A stretch of 22,492 nucleotides of DNA from B4-G1 sp964393895 (GTDB lineage Bacteria > Chloroflexota > Anaerolineae > B4-G1): the NCBI GenBank assembly GCA_964393895.1, contig CAYMWP010000077.1, forward strand, positions 1-22,492, read 5' to 3'. Below, piece after piece: positions 1 to 7,398 of this stretch (the first letter of the stretch is position 1; each line of letters starts with the position of its first letter). The position numbers were made by a program, and so were the translations under genes. The notes beneath the pieces were generated by a model. The model did no database searches, was not told the origin of the DNA, and saw nothing but the letters and a program-made list of their open reading frames with translations.

Positions 1-29
1 CTACGAACATCACTTTCTCTCAAGATACG

Positions 30-45
30 AAATCTAACATTGTCG
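30..45. repeat. End repeat, left copy (16 bp)
   Basis: The 16 bases here (AAATCTAACATTGTCG) are the exact reverse complement of bases 22443-22458 at the other end of the window. Looser similarity continues outward: TACGA lies just before the match in both copies and GTAG just after it. This looks like a copy of a dispersed repeat at which an assembly could have broken. The identity of the element is not known to me. Confidence 0.6.
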
Positions 46-97
46 AGGTAGTTACCTCTGCGCTCTCTCTGCGGTGAGATGTGAACCAGCGCGCACT

Positions 98-126
98 TTG
101 ACAACACTCGCCGCCCGGTGTACAAT
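98..126 (+). promoter_or_regulatory. Sigma-70-type promoter for the DUF1385 gene
   Basis: A perfect -35 box TTGACA (98-103) is followed after exactly 17 nt by TACAAT (121-126), five of six matches to the -10 consensus. Transcription would start near 133, leaving a leader of about 28 nt that contains the Shine-Dalgarno GGAGGA (149-154). The upstream ATG at 74 lies before this promoter, which argues for the TTG start at 161. Confidence 0.8.
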
Positions 127-160
127 CCCCTCCGCGTTTCTGAATTGCGGAGGAATTCAA

Positions 161-1051
161 TTGAGCAAATCTTTTAATTACGGTGGGCAAGCGGTCTTGG
201 AGGGGGTGATGATGCGCGGGTCGCGCACTATGGCGGTCGCGGTACGCGCCCCTGAGGGGAATATCGTCTTACAGAAAGAGCCGCTCAACGAGGCCCTTTA
301 CCGCGGCCCGATCAGCCGCATCCCGTTCCTGCGCGGCCTGGTTTCGCTGTGGGACGCGCTCGGCCTGGGGACAAAGGCGCTGATGATGTCGGCCGACGTG
401 GCGGCCGGCGAAGAAGCGTCGCTCTCCGGCCCTGTCGCCTGGGGGACGGTCGTTCTGGGCGTCGGTATGGGCGTGGGGCTTTTTATGATGCTACCTTCCT
501 TCCTGGTCGGGCTGGTCGCTCCCTACCTCCCCGCCGAGTGGCTCGTCAGCCTGCTGGAGGGGATCGTGCGGCTGCTCCTGATCGTGGGCTACATCTGGGC
601 CGTCGGGCGGATACCCGATATACGGCGCGTGTTCGCCTATCACGGCGCAGAGCACAAGACAATTCACGCCTACGAGGATGGAGTTGAGTTGACCGTGGAA
701 GAGGTGCGCCGCTTCTCGACGGCGCACACTCGCTGCGGCACCGCCTTTTTACTCACGCTGGTCGTGCTGACGATGCTGATCTTTGCCCCTTTCAGGCCGC
801 CCACGCTGCTCTGGCGATTGACCAGCCGGATCGTGCTGCTGCCCGTCATCGCCGGTATCTCTTACGAGTTTATCCGCCTGACGGCCCGCTTTGCCGACCG
901 TGCCTGGGTGCGGGCGTTGGCCGCGCCAAACCTGGCGCTCCAGCGATTGACCACCCGCGAACCGGAAGACAGCATGTTGGAAGTAGCGATCGAGGCGCTG
1001 GAGGCCGTGCTGGCGGACGAAGGCACCCCCACCGGTCAGGAAACGGAATGA
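161..1051 (+). CDS. DUF1385 family membrane protein (YqhQ-like)
   Basis: Conserved membrane protein of the DUF1385 family (B. subtilis YqhQ is a member); molecular function is not established. The family signature GGQAVLEGVMMRG is at residues 8-20. The conserved polar motifs YHGAEHK (160-166) and HTRCG (189-193) flank a loop, and hydrophobic segments around 95-115, 125-150, 195-215 and 225-245 suggest several membrane spans. The clustered His/Glu/Cys residues could bind a metal; that is inference. I chose the TTG at 161 because GGAGGA ends 6 nt upstream and the signature then begins right at the N terminus. An upstream in-frame ATG at 74 would lie upstream of the promoter. The stop overlaps the next ATG by 4 nt, so the two genes are probably translationally coupled. 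Length 296 aa is normal for the family. Confidence 0.9.
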   Translation: MSKSFNYGGQAVLEGVMMRGSRTMAVAVRAPEGNIVLQKEPLNEALYRGPISRIPFLRGLVSLWDALGLGTKALMMSADVAAGEEASLSGPVAWGTVVLGVGMGVGLFMMLPSFLVGLVAPYLPAEWLVSLLEGIVRLLLIVGYIWAVGRIPDIRRVFAYHGAEHKTIHAYEDGVELTVEEVRRFSTAHTRCGTAFLLTLVVLTMLIFAPFRPPTLLWRLTSRIVLLPVIAGISYEFIRLTARFADRAWVRALAAPNLALQRLTTREPEDSMLEVAIEALEAVLADEGTPTGQETE

Positions 1052-1890
1052 GCGAGCAAGAGATGGACGTCCTGACCGCGATCCAGCAACGCAGGAGCGT
1101 CCGCAGCTACAGAGACCGTCCGGTGGAGCCGGGTCTGCTTGAGCGGCTGCTTGCCACGTCTGGCACGGCGGGCCGTCTGACTCGAGTTCCCCCGCGCGTC
1201 GCGCTGGTCAGCGGTGTGGAGCAGACGCGCCGCGTCCTGACCTACATAGTCGGCTCCTACGGATTGGTGCAGAACCCGCCCCATCTGCTGGTGGGCGTGC
1301 TGCCCCAGGAGAGTGACGCGGCCCGGCTCGACCTGGGGTACGTGCTGGAGCAGGTGGTGTTGGAGGCGACGCGGCTGGGACTGTCCACCTGCTGGATAAC
1401 CGGCTCCTACGATGCCCAGCGCGCTGGGGTCGCCGTGGGGCTGGCGCCGGGAGAGATAGCGGCGGCGGTCTGTGCGCTGGGCTACCTCGACGAGGGCCGT
1501 TGGAGCCGTTTCCACGACCGCACCGTGCGCCGGCTGGCCGGCGGACAGCGACGCAAACCGTTGACAGACATCGTCTTTGCCGAGCGCTGGGGAGCGCGCT
1601 GGTCACCGGACGAGGCCGATCCCGCGCTGGTGGACGTGCTCGAGTACGCCCGGCTGTCCCCTTCGGCCTCCAACCGCCAGCCGTGGCGCTTTATCGTCGG
1701 GCCTGAGCACGTGACCCTCGCGCTGGTGCGGCCCGCCCCCATAGACGGGGGCATCGTGATGGCTCACTTTGCGCTGGCCTCCCTCGCGCTGGGGTATGCC
1801 GGGCGGTGGGAGGTGCGGCTGGGAGACGTCGCCCTGGCGCGGGAGCACGGATTGCCAGATTACGCGCTCCCCGTGGCGATGTGGAAGTAA
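1048..1890 (+). CDS. Nitroreductase family protein (TM1586-type)
   Basis: FMN-dependent nitroreductase-fold protein, resembling the putative TM1586 nitroreductase family, in which two half-domains sit in one chain of about 280 aa. The N-terminal half has the FMN-phosphate type motif QQRRSVRSYRDRPV (about residues 13-26). The second half has LSPSASNRQPWRF (about 201-213), the typical second flavin-contact segment. Substrate is unknown; members are predicted NAD(P)H-dependent flavoenzymes. It starts inside the stop codon of the DUF1385 gene (ATGA overlap), so the two form one transcription unit. An internal ATG at 1063 is an alternative start. The TAA stop contributes two bases to the stem of a strong hairpin directly downstream. 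Confidence 0.82.
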   Translation: MSEQEMDVLTAIQQRRSVRSYRDRPVEPGLLERLLATSGTAGRLTRVPPRVALVSGVEQTRRVLTYIVGSYGLVQNPPHLLVGVLPQESDAARLDLGYVLEQVVLEATRLGLSTCWITGSYDAQRAGVAVGLAPGEIAAAVCALGYLDEGRWSRFHDRTVRRLAGGQRRKPLTDIVFAERWGARWSPDEADPALVDVLEYARLSPSASNRQPWRFIVGPEHVTLALVRPAPIDGGIVMAHFALASLALGYAGRWEVRLGDVALAREHGLPDYALPVAMWK

Positions 1891-1922
1891 ACCCTAAAGG
1901 TTTTCTGAAACCTTTAGGGTTT
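1889..1922. terminator. Perfect 15-bp hairpin, probable terminator or REP-like element
   Basis: Two perfectly complementary 15-nt arms (1889-1903 and 1908-1922) enclose a 4-nt loop TCTG. Each arm is itself a near-palindrome, AAACC-n5-GGTTT. Only three T residues close the 3' arm and no longer T-tract follows, so intrinsic termination is plausible but not certain. It lies between the nitroreductase stop and the sbcD-like start (23 nt downstream), a gene whose own ribosome-binding site is weak. Confidence 0.75.
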
Positions 1923-1945
1923 GTACGATCAACTCAAACTCACCA

Positions 1946-3193
1946 ATGGACAAAATCCGCCTGCTGCACTTTGCCGACCTGCACGTCGGTATGGAAAACT
2001 ATGGCCGTCTGGATCCCGCTACTGGCATCAACGGGCGAGTGCTGGATTTCTTGCGCCGCTTCGACGAGTTGATTGACTACGGGCTGGAGCGCGAGGTGGA
2101 TCTGGTTATCTTTGCCGGGGACGCCTACAAACGCCGCAGCCCCAATCCCACCTACCAGCGCGCCCTTGCCCGGCGGATCAAGCGGCTGGCCGATAATGGC
2201 GTGCCCGTCGTCCTCCTGATCGGCAACCACGACTTGCCAGCGATGGTGCAGCGCGCCTCCAGCGTGGACATCTTTCGCACGCTCGATGTGCCCAACGTAA
2301 TCGTGGGGCGAGACGAGAGAGTGCACGTCATCGAAACCCGGCGCGGCCCGGTGCAGGTCGCCACCGTCCCTTACCCCGTCCGCCAGCGGCTCCTGGCCCA
2401 CGACGAGTACCGGGGGCTTTCCATCGAAGAGTTGGACGAGGCGCTCCAGGATATTGTCACCAGGAACATTGAGGCGCTGGCCCGGACACTCGATCCACAA
2501 ATTCCCGCCGTGCTCGCCGCCCACTTGAGCGTCTCTGAGGCCAAGTACGGCTCCGAGCGGAGCGTGATGCTCGGGCGGGACGCGGTCGTGCTCAAGTCGG
2601 CCCTGGATGACCCGGCCTGGGATTACGTCGCGCTGGGTCACGTCCACAAACACCAGAGCCTCAATGGAGAAGGGCTTCCGCCCATTGTCTACGCCGGCAG
2701 CCTGGAGCGGATCGACTTTGGCGAGGAGGGACAGCCCAAGGGCTTTTGCTGGGTCGAACTGACGCGAGGGGAAACGACGCGCGGCTGGAAGGCCGTGTGG
2801 GAGTTCGTCGAGGTGGACGCCCGTCCCTTTGTCACCGTGCGCGCCGACGTGCGTGACTCCGCCAGCCCGCTGATGACGCTAGAACAGGCCATCGCCGGGC
2901 ACGACCTGCGCGACAGCGTAGTACGTCTCATCCTGCAACTGCGGGCCGACCAGGAACCATCCGTGCGCGACCGGGACGTGCGCGGCCTGCTATCCGATGC
3001 CTACTTTGTCGCCGGTATCGTCCGCGAGGTGGAGCGGGAGGCGCGGGTGCGGCTGGGCAACTTGGCCCCGGAGGAGATGACCGACCGCGAGTTACTGTCC
3101 AAGTATCTGGAGACCAGGAACACAAAGCCGGAGCGAGCCAATGCACTTTTGGAGCACGCCGAGTCCATCTTCGCTGACTCGCTGACTCGCTGA
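1946..3193 (+). CDS. sbcD: SbcD/Mre11-like DNA repair metallophosphoesterase
   Basis: Calcineurin-like phosphoesterase of the SbcD/Mre11 group, the nuclease subunit that normally pairs with the SbcC ATPase to process hairpins and double-strand ends. The five metal-binding motifs are all visible: D11-L-H13, GD59, GNHD (93-96), H193 in AAHLS, and GHVH (231-234). After the catalytic domain (about 1-270) there is a capping region (about 280-415). At 415 aa it is of normal length. The ATG at 1946 puts the DLH motif at the expected distance from the N terminus, although no clear Shine-Dalgarno precedes it and a hairpin ends 23 nt upstream. No sbcC lies next to it in this window, which is unusual; the following genes are metabolic. 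The 3' end and stop codon lie in an 8-bp tandem repeat. Confidence 0.88.
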   Translation: MDKIRLLHFADLHVGMENYGRLDPATGINGRVLDFLRRFDELIDYGLEREVDLVIFAGDAYKRRSPNPTYQRALARRIKRLADNGVPVVLLIGNHDLPAMVQRASSVDIFRTLDVPNVIVGRDERVHVIETRRGPVQVATVPYPVRQRLLAHDEYRGLSIEELDEALQDIVTRNIEALARTLDPQIPAVLAAHLSVSEAKYGSERSVMLGRDAVVLKSALDDPAWDYVALGHVHKHQSLNGEGLPPIVYAGSLERIDFGEEGQPKGFCWVELTRGETTRGWKAVWEFVEVDARPFVTVRADVRDSASPLMTLEQAIAGHDLRDSVVRLILQLRADQEPSVRDRDVRGLLSDAYFVAGIVREVEREARVRLGNLAPEEMTDRELLSKYLETRNTKPERANALLEHAESIFADSLTR

Positions 3194-3199
3194 CTCGCT
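3173..3199 (+). repeat. Three tandem 8-bp units across the sbcD stop codon
   Basis: GCTGACTC is repeated three times (3173-3196) and followed by a partial GCT. The sbcD TGA stop (3191-3193) lies inside. Because the unit is not a multiple of three, gain or loss of a unit would change the last residues of the protein. Confidence 0.85.
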
Positions 3200-3217
3200 C
3201 AAAGGAGGAACCCGCCA

Positions 3218-4249
3218 ATGTCAGAAATCCGCTGTTGCGTCCTCGGCGCCACCGGCTTTATCGGCGGTCAGATCGCCCGCGCCGCGCTCGCCCAGGGCTG
3301 GCAGGTGCGCGGCCTGCGCCGCCGCCCAGACGCCGTCGGCGCTATCGGCGATCTGGAAATCGAGTGGGCGTCCGGCGACCTGACCGACCCGGCCTCGCTG
3401 GTGACGGCGATGCGCGGCTGCCCCCTCGTCTTTCACGCGGCCGGCTACTATCCCCACCGCGCCCGCGACGTGCAGGAGACGGTGCGTCACGGCGTGACCG
3501 GTATGCGCAACGTGCTCAAGGCCGCGACCGCCGCCGGGGTCAAGCGGCTCGTCTACACCAGCGCGCTCACCACCGTCGGGCCGCCCTCGGAACCGGGTCG
3601 GTTGGCCGGAGAGGAGGACGTGTATACACCCGGTTCCGTCCCTCTGCCCTACTTTGAGGTCAAGTGGGCCATGGAGATGGAGGCGCTGCGGGCCACGCTA
3701 CAGGGGCTGCCGGTCGTCATCGTTCTGCCGACCGTCGTCTTTGGCCCTGGCGACGTCAAGCCGACCACCGGCAAGATATTGCTGATGGCGGCCAAAGGGC
3801 TGATTCCGGGCTACATTCAGGGCGAGATCAACGTCGTGGACGTGCGGGACGTGGCGGCGGGCCACGTCGCTGCCGCCCGGCGGGGCGAGCCGGGCCGGCG
3901 CTATATTCTGGGCGGCCACAACCTGTCCATCGGTGAGGTACAGGCCATCGTCGCCGAGGCCGCGGGCCGCAAGCCGCCGCGCGCCACGTTGCCGCCGCGG
4001 CTGACGCGCGCCATCGCGGAGGCGGGCAGTTGGCTGGGCATCCCCGGCGCCCATCACCTGCGCGCCATTCGTCACTGGCGACCGCTCGACACTACCCGCG
4101 CACGAGAAGAATTCGACCTCTCCACGCCCATTCCCTTCGAGCAGACCTGTCGCGACGCGCTGACCTGGTTCCGCGAGCGCGATTACCTGAAGGGCGGACC
4201 ATCCGTGCAGCCGGCGACGGACGGTCAACCGGCGGAAGAAGCGGATTGA
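3218..4249 (+). CDS. NAD(P)-dependent epimerase/reductase (extended SDR)
   Basis: Extended short-chain dehydrogenase/reductase of the atypical epimerase type (dihydroflavonol-reductase/HpnA-like). The Rossmann dinucleotide motif GATGFIG is at residues 10-16. The catalytic Tyr and Lys are Y145 and K149 (YFEVK), with Ser115 in YTSA as the third residue. An FGPGD motif follows further on, and INVVDVRDVA is a typical substrate-side segment. Length 343 aa is normal. The substrate cannot be read from sequence; hopanoid-associated sugar epimerases, flavonol-type reductases and nucleotide-sugar epimerases are all near relatives. The start is well supported: AAAGGAGG lies about 10 nt upstream of the ATG. 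It follows sbcD by 24 nt. Confidence 0.85.
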   Translation: MSEIRCCVLGATGFIGGQIARAALAQGWQVRGLRRRPDAVGAIGDLEIEWASGDLTDPASLVTAMRGCPLVFHAAGYYPHRARDVQETVRHGVTGMRNVLKAATAAGVKRLVYTSALTTVGPPSEPGRLAGEEDVYTPGSVPLPYFEVKWAMEMEALRATLQGLPVVIVLPTVVFGPGDVKPTTGKILLMAAKGLIPGYIQGEINVVDVRDVAAGHVAAARRGEPGRRYILGGHNLSIGEVQAIVAEAAGRKPPRATLPPRLTRAIAEAGSWLGIPGAHHLRAIRHWRPLDTTRAREEFDLSTPIPFEQTCRDALTWFRERDYLKGGPSVQPATDGQPAEEAD

Positions 4250-4277
4250 TGGAAAACGTTACTACTCAGACTAGAGG

Positions 4278-4366
4278 CGCACCAGCCTGAAAGAGCCGGT
4301 GCTGGGCCAGGCCGGATGCCCAGCGGTGCGACTCTCAACCAAGACCGGTCCTGAGCAACCGGAGAG
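4278..4366 (+). promoter_or_regulatory. Possible structured leader before the acyltransferase gene
   Basis: In the 126-nt gap two foldable elements occur. Outer arms CGCACC (4278-4283) and GGTGCG (4325-4330) enclose a 7-bp stem GCTGGGC/GCCCAGC (4301-4307 with 4318-4324). A second hairpin CCGGT/ACCGG (4345-4349 with 4358-4362) runs into the likely Shine-Dalgarno GGAGAG (4361-4366). I recognise no known riboswitch class. This may be chance in GC-rich DNA. Confidence 0.3.
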
Positions 4367-4375
4367 CTTGTATTG

Positions 4376-5296
4376 ATGTCCCAGAACCACGAGCCAGGAT
4401 TCACTCCACTCCAACGCTTTTTCAGCAGCAGCCTGATTACGGGCGCGGGAATGTTCCTCAGCCAACACGCCCCACCGTTCCTGGGATACGGCATAGCCGA
4501 CTTTATCTCCGGGCTGATCAACCGGCTCAGGCCAGACGTGTACTGGGTCCTGTATGCCAATTTGCGCCAGGTGGTGGGGTCGGAGGTGAACGAAAAGAGC
4601 TTGCACGGGCTGGTGCAGCGGGGCTTTCGCAACAACGCCCGCAACGACTATGACCTGTGGCACCTGGTGAACCGAGGCCCAGAAGCGATACGGGCCGCCG
4701 TCCACATCCCACCAGACGCCTGGGCGCACTTGGAAAAAGCTCAACGACGTGGCAAGGGAACGATCATCACTGGAACTCACACCGGCAACTTTGATCTGAG
4801 CATCCTGGCGCTGGCGGCCCACGGTCTGGAGATCCAGGTGTTGGGACTGGCGCGCCCCCCGGCCGGCGGCTTTGACCTGATGGATCAGATGCGGGCGCGC
4901 TGCGGCGTGCACCTGACTTCCATCAACGTGCAGACGTTGCGCGAGGCCATCGAGCGGTTGCGCGCTGGGGGGATCGTGCTGACCGGCGTGGACCGGCCCG
5001 TGGGCGGCACAGAGCGCGAGGTCGAGTTCTTTGGCCGCCCGGCCCCACTGCCGACCGGTCACGTGCGGCTGGCGCTCAAGACCGACGCCGCCATCCTCGT
5101 CGCCGGCCCCTACCGCGACCCGCGGCAGGGCAACGTGGTACGCCTCTCCCCGCCGCTGGAGATGGTCCGCACCGGCGACCGGGACGAGGACCTGCACGTC
5201 AACCTGCGGCGCGTGACCGGGTGGATGGAGGAACACATCCGTGCCCATCCGCAGCAGTGGGCCATGTTCCTTCCCGTGTGGCCGGGGGAGGGTTAG
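4376..5296 (+). CDS. HtrB/LpxL-like lysophospholipid acyltransferase
   Basis: Member of the bacterial lipid A biosynthesis acyltransferase superfamily (HtrB/MsbB, also including PIM acyltransferases of actinobacteria). The catalytic HX4D motif is H135-TGNF-D140. Downstream a GGIVLTGVDRPVG segment (about 203-215) matches the second conserved block. The C-terminal MFLPVWPGEG is the expected tail position of the family's W-rich ending. There is one weak hydrophobic stretch near residues 18-45 but no clear signal peptide. Because this host may lack lipid A, the acceptor could be another glycolipid; that is inference. The ATG at 4376 is preferred (GGAGAG 9 nt upstream) over the immediately preceding TTG at 4373. 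It precedes the next gene by 35 nt. Confidence 0.82.
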   Translation: MSQNHEPGFTPLQRFFSSSLITGAGMFLSQHAPPFLGYGIADFISGLINRLRPDVYWVLYANLRQVVGSEVNEKSLHGLVQRGFRNNARNDYDLWHLVNRGPEAIRAAVHIPPDAWAHLEKAQRRGKGTIITGTHTGNFDLSILALAAHGLEIQVLGLARPPAGGFDLMDQMRARCGVHLTSINVQTLREAIERLRAGGIVLTGVDRPVGGTEREVEFFGRPAPLPTGHVRLALKTDAAILVAGPYRDPRQGNVVRLSPPLEMVRTGDRDEDLHVNLRRVTGWMEEHIRAHPQQWAMFLPVWPGEG

Positions 5297-5331
5297 TAAG
5301 GTGCGACGCACTTTATCAAAAGGAGAACCTG

Positions 5332-6237
5332 GTGAAAAAAGTACTCAGCATCAGTCTGGGGTCTTGTACCCGCGATCATACCACCGAGGCCGACTTTTTG
5401 GGGGAGCACTTTTGGATCAGCCGCCAGGGCACCGACGGCGACTTTGAGAAGGCGCTCCAATTGTACCGCGAATACGATGGCCGGGTGGACGCCTTCGGCG
5501 TGGGAGGCACCGAGTTCTACCAGGTCGTCGCCGGGCGGCGCTACTACTGGCGCGACGCCCGCCGCATCCGCGAGGCGATCAAAATATCCAAGGTCGGCGA
5601 CGGCAACGGCCTCAAGCACCTCCTGGCTCCCTACGCGCTCCAAGCCCTGGAGGAACACGGCGTCGAACTCGAGGGGAAGAGGGTGCTTCAGACGACGGCC
5701 GTGGACCGCTACGGCATGGCAAAGGCGCTGGTGGAGGCCGGCTGTGACGTCACCTTTGGCGATTTCATATTCACGCTCGGTCTCCCCATCCCCGTGCGCG
5801 GCATGCGAACTCTACACGTCCTGGCCGCTTTGCTGCTGCCCGTGCTCACTCAGATACCCTTCTCGTTCTTTTACGACTTGGGCGAGCAGCAAGAAAAGGA
5901 GCCTTCGACCAAGTTCGCCCACTACTATGAGCAAGCCGACATCATCGTGGGTGATTTTATCCAGGTCCGCTCCAACATGCCCGACGACCTGACGGGCAAG
6001 ATCATCATCACCAACACGACCACGGCCCGGAACTTTTGCGAGTTGCAGGAGCGCAACCTGCACATCCTGGTGACGACCACGCCCCGCCTGGAGGGTCGCT
6101 CCTTTGGCACCAACGTGATGGAGGCGGTGTGTCGCTGCCTGGTGGACAAGCCCGACGACCAGATCACCGACGCGGACATCGTTGACCTGATCGAGCGCAT
6201 CCCGCTCAAGCCCCAGGTGCACGTGATGGGAGCATAA
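5332..6237 (+). CDS. Conserved protein of the family labelled quinate 5-dehydrogenase
   Basis: The sequence begins with KKVLSISLGSCTRDH and a following ISRQGTDGDFEKA block (about residues 29-41). I recall this pattern from proteins of Bacillota and Chloroflexota that carry the database name quinate 5-dehydrogenase; the biochemical basis of that name is uncertain. Around residues 115-145 the stretch GKRVLQTTAVDRYGMAKAL then GCDVTFGD looks like the start of a Rossmann-like half, where a nucleotide could bind. Another conserved run is KIIITNTTTARN (about 223-234). Length 301 aa. I chose GTG at 5332 because AAGGAG lies 6-7 nt upstream and the motif starts at once; the open frame extends further upstream only as an overlap with the acyltransferase gene. 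It is the last plus-strand gene, followed by a large stem-loop. Confidence 0.7.
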   Translation: MKKVLSISLGSCTRDHTTEADFLGEHFWISRQGTDGDFEKALQLYREYDGRVDAFGVGGTEFYQVVAGRRYYWRDARRIREAIKISKVGDGNGLKHLLAPYALQALEEHGVELEGKRVLQTTAVDRYGMAKALVEAGCDVTFGDFIFTLGLPIPVRGMRTLHVLAALLLPVLTQIPFSFFYDLGEQQEKEPSTKFAHYYEQADIIVGDFIQVRSNMPDDLTGKIIITNTTTARNFCELQERNLHILVTTTPRLEGRSFGTNVMEAVCRCLVDKPDDQITDADIVDLIERIPLKPQVHVMGA

Positions 6238-6304
6238 AGAAACCAGGTTTTTGCCGCTTCGGGCGAAGCAGAAGCGCCTTCGCTTACTCAAAAACCTGGT
6301 TTCT
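6238..6304. terminator. Bidirectional stem-loop between convergent genes
   Basis: Perfect 16-nt arms (6238-6253 and 6289-6304) enclose 35 nt that contain further self-complementary pieces, including GCTTCG-GG-CGAAGC. Each outer arm contains an odd palindrome, AAACC-A-GGTTT on the left and AAACC-T-GGTTT on the right. T-runs or A-runs occur within the stem on both strands. It lies exactly in the gap between the plus-strand gene ending at 6237 and the minus-strand gene ending at 6308, as expected of a shared terminator. Confidence 0.75.
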
Positions 6305-6307
6305 GAT

Positions 6308-7393
6308 TCACGGGGCGATGATCAAGGTCTGCCCGGATTTGATCGAATAGGACGAATCGAGTCCATTGAGCGCGACCAGCGTTTCGACCGTCGTGCCAAA
6401 GCGGCGGGCGATGGAGTAGACCGTGTCGCCCGGCTGAACGACGTAAGTGGTCCTGCCGGCGGATGGGCTGACCGGGATCAGCAGCGTCTGGCCGGCCTGC
6501 ACCGCATCCTGGTCGGGCAGATCGTTGGCCGCGACGATGGCGTTCACCGTCGTGCCGTAGCGCAAGGCGATGCGGAACAGGTTCTCGCCCGGCTGCACGG
6601 TATAGTAGACGCCGTTCGCCGTAGATGGGCCAGCGGGGACCGGAGAGGGAGTCGGCGTGCTGGACGCGGGCGTCTCGGCGACAGACGTTGGCGTGGGCGT
6701 TGGCTCGCTCGTCGGCCCTGGTGTGTCATCGTCGTCGCCAACGCCAACGGTCACTATCCCATCCACTTGATTCTGAACCTCCAGGGGCTGCCCCTCGGAA
6801 TCGAGTAGCATGGCGACGTTGAACCTCAAAGGGCTGCCTCCCTCGGCCACCCCGCGCACGGTGAACGAAGCCACCGTGCCACTCCGGCTGCCCAGGCTCT
6901 CCGCGTCCTTTGCCACGTGGTAGGTGATGAGGCCGGCGTCGTTGTCCACCTCGTTCTGCAGCACTTGCGCCGGGACGGGCATGACGCCCGCGCTGATCTG
7001 TTCCCCCGCTGTGTCTGGGTCGGCGTCCTCGACGCGCACGTAGCCGGGGTCAAAGCTGATGTGCAGCTCGATGCTGTGCAGCTCTTCCGCGTTGTCGAGC
7101 CACACTTCCACCGGGCGCGTCTCGCCGACGTTGACGTTCACCACCGATGGTCCCACGCGCAGAATGGTAGGCCCCTCCGGGAGTGGTGTCGGCGTCGAGC
7201 TTGGCGCTGGCGGCGGGGCGGCGGTGGCAAGAGTCGCGGTGGGAGGCGGGGCAACGTAGGGCGCTGCGGTCGGCGTTGGATCGTAGGTAAAGCGCGCGCA
7301 CCCCGCCGCCAGCAGCGCCATCCCCAACCACATGCACGCAACTGTGCAGCCTGGTCGTTTCGGCAAACGGATTGATCGGTCCGGGTTCGACAT
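6308..7393 (-). CDS. Lipoprotein with cohesin-like domain and two LysM repeats
   Basis: Predicted surface lipoprotein of 361 aa. After a positively charged N terminus comes a hydrophobic run and the lipobox-like LLAAGC, with the lipidated Cys at residue 32. A Pro/Thr/Ala linker (about 38-75) is followed by a cohesin-like beta-sandwich (about 76-215; segments SIELHISFDPGYVRV and GTVASFTVRGVA are characteristic). A second Thr/Pro linker leads to two LysM domains at the C terminus (YTVQPGENLFRIALRYG and YVVQPGDTVYSIARRFG). LysM binds peptidoglycan or chitin-type glycans; cohesin-like domains mediate protein contacts, but no dockerin partner is visible here. Two starts are possible: ATG 7402 overlaps the ksgA stop (ATGA) but abuts the GGAGG, whereas ATG 7393 has a 9-nt spacing and is preferred. 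It is coupled to ksgA. Confidence 0.87.
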   Translation of the reverse strand: MSNPDRSIRLPKRPGCTVACMWLGMALLAAGCARFTYDPTPTAAPYVAPPPTATLATAAPPPAPSSTPTPLPEGPTILRVGPSVVNVNVGETRPVEVWLDNAEELHSIELHISFDPGYVRVEDADPDTAGEQISAGVMPVPAQVLQNEVDNDAGLITYHVAKDAESLGSRSGTVASFTVRGVAEGGSPLRFNVAMLLDSEGQPLEVQNQVDGIVTVGVGDDDDTPGPTSEPTPTPTSVAETPASSTPTPSPVPAGPSTANGVYYTVQPGENLFRIALRYGTTVNAIVAANDLPDQDAVQAGQTLLIPVSPSAGRTTYVVQPGDTVYSIARRFGTTVETLVALNGLDSSYSIKSGQTLIIAP

Positions 7394-7398
7394 CGTAG

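Noticed and set aside
1940..2653. 237-codon open frame antisense to the sbcD-like gene
   Set aside because: It is a shadow of a GC-rich gene; the opposite strand carries all catalytic motifs of SbcD, and this frame shows no family features.
4278..4366. A known riboswitch (cobalamin, SAM or c-di-GMP) before the acyltransferase
   Set aside because: None of the conserved boxes of those classes is present; only generic hairpins are seen.
4271..5311. 346-codon open frame antisense to the acyltransferase gene
   Set aside because: Composition-driven shadow; the plus-strand frame has the HX4D motif and a ribosome-binding site.
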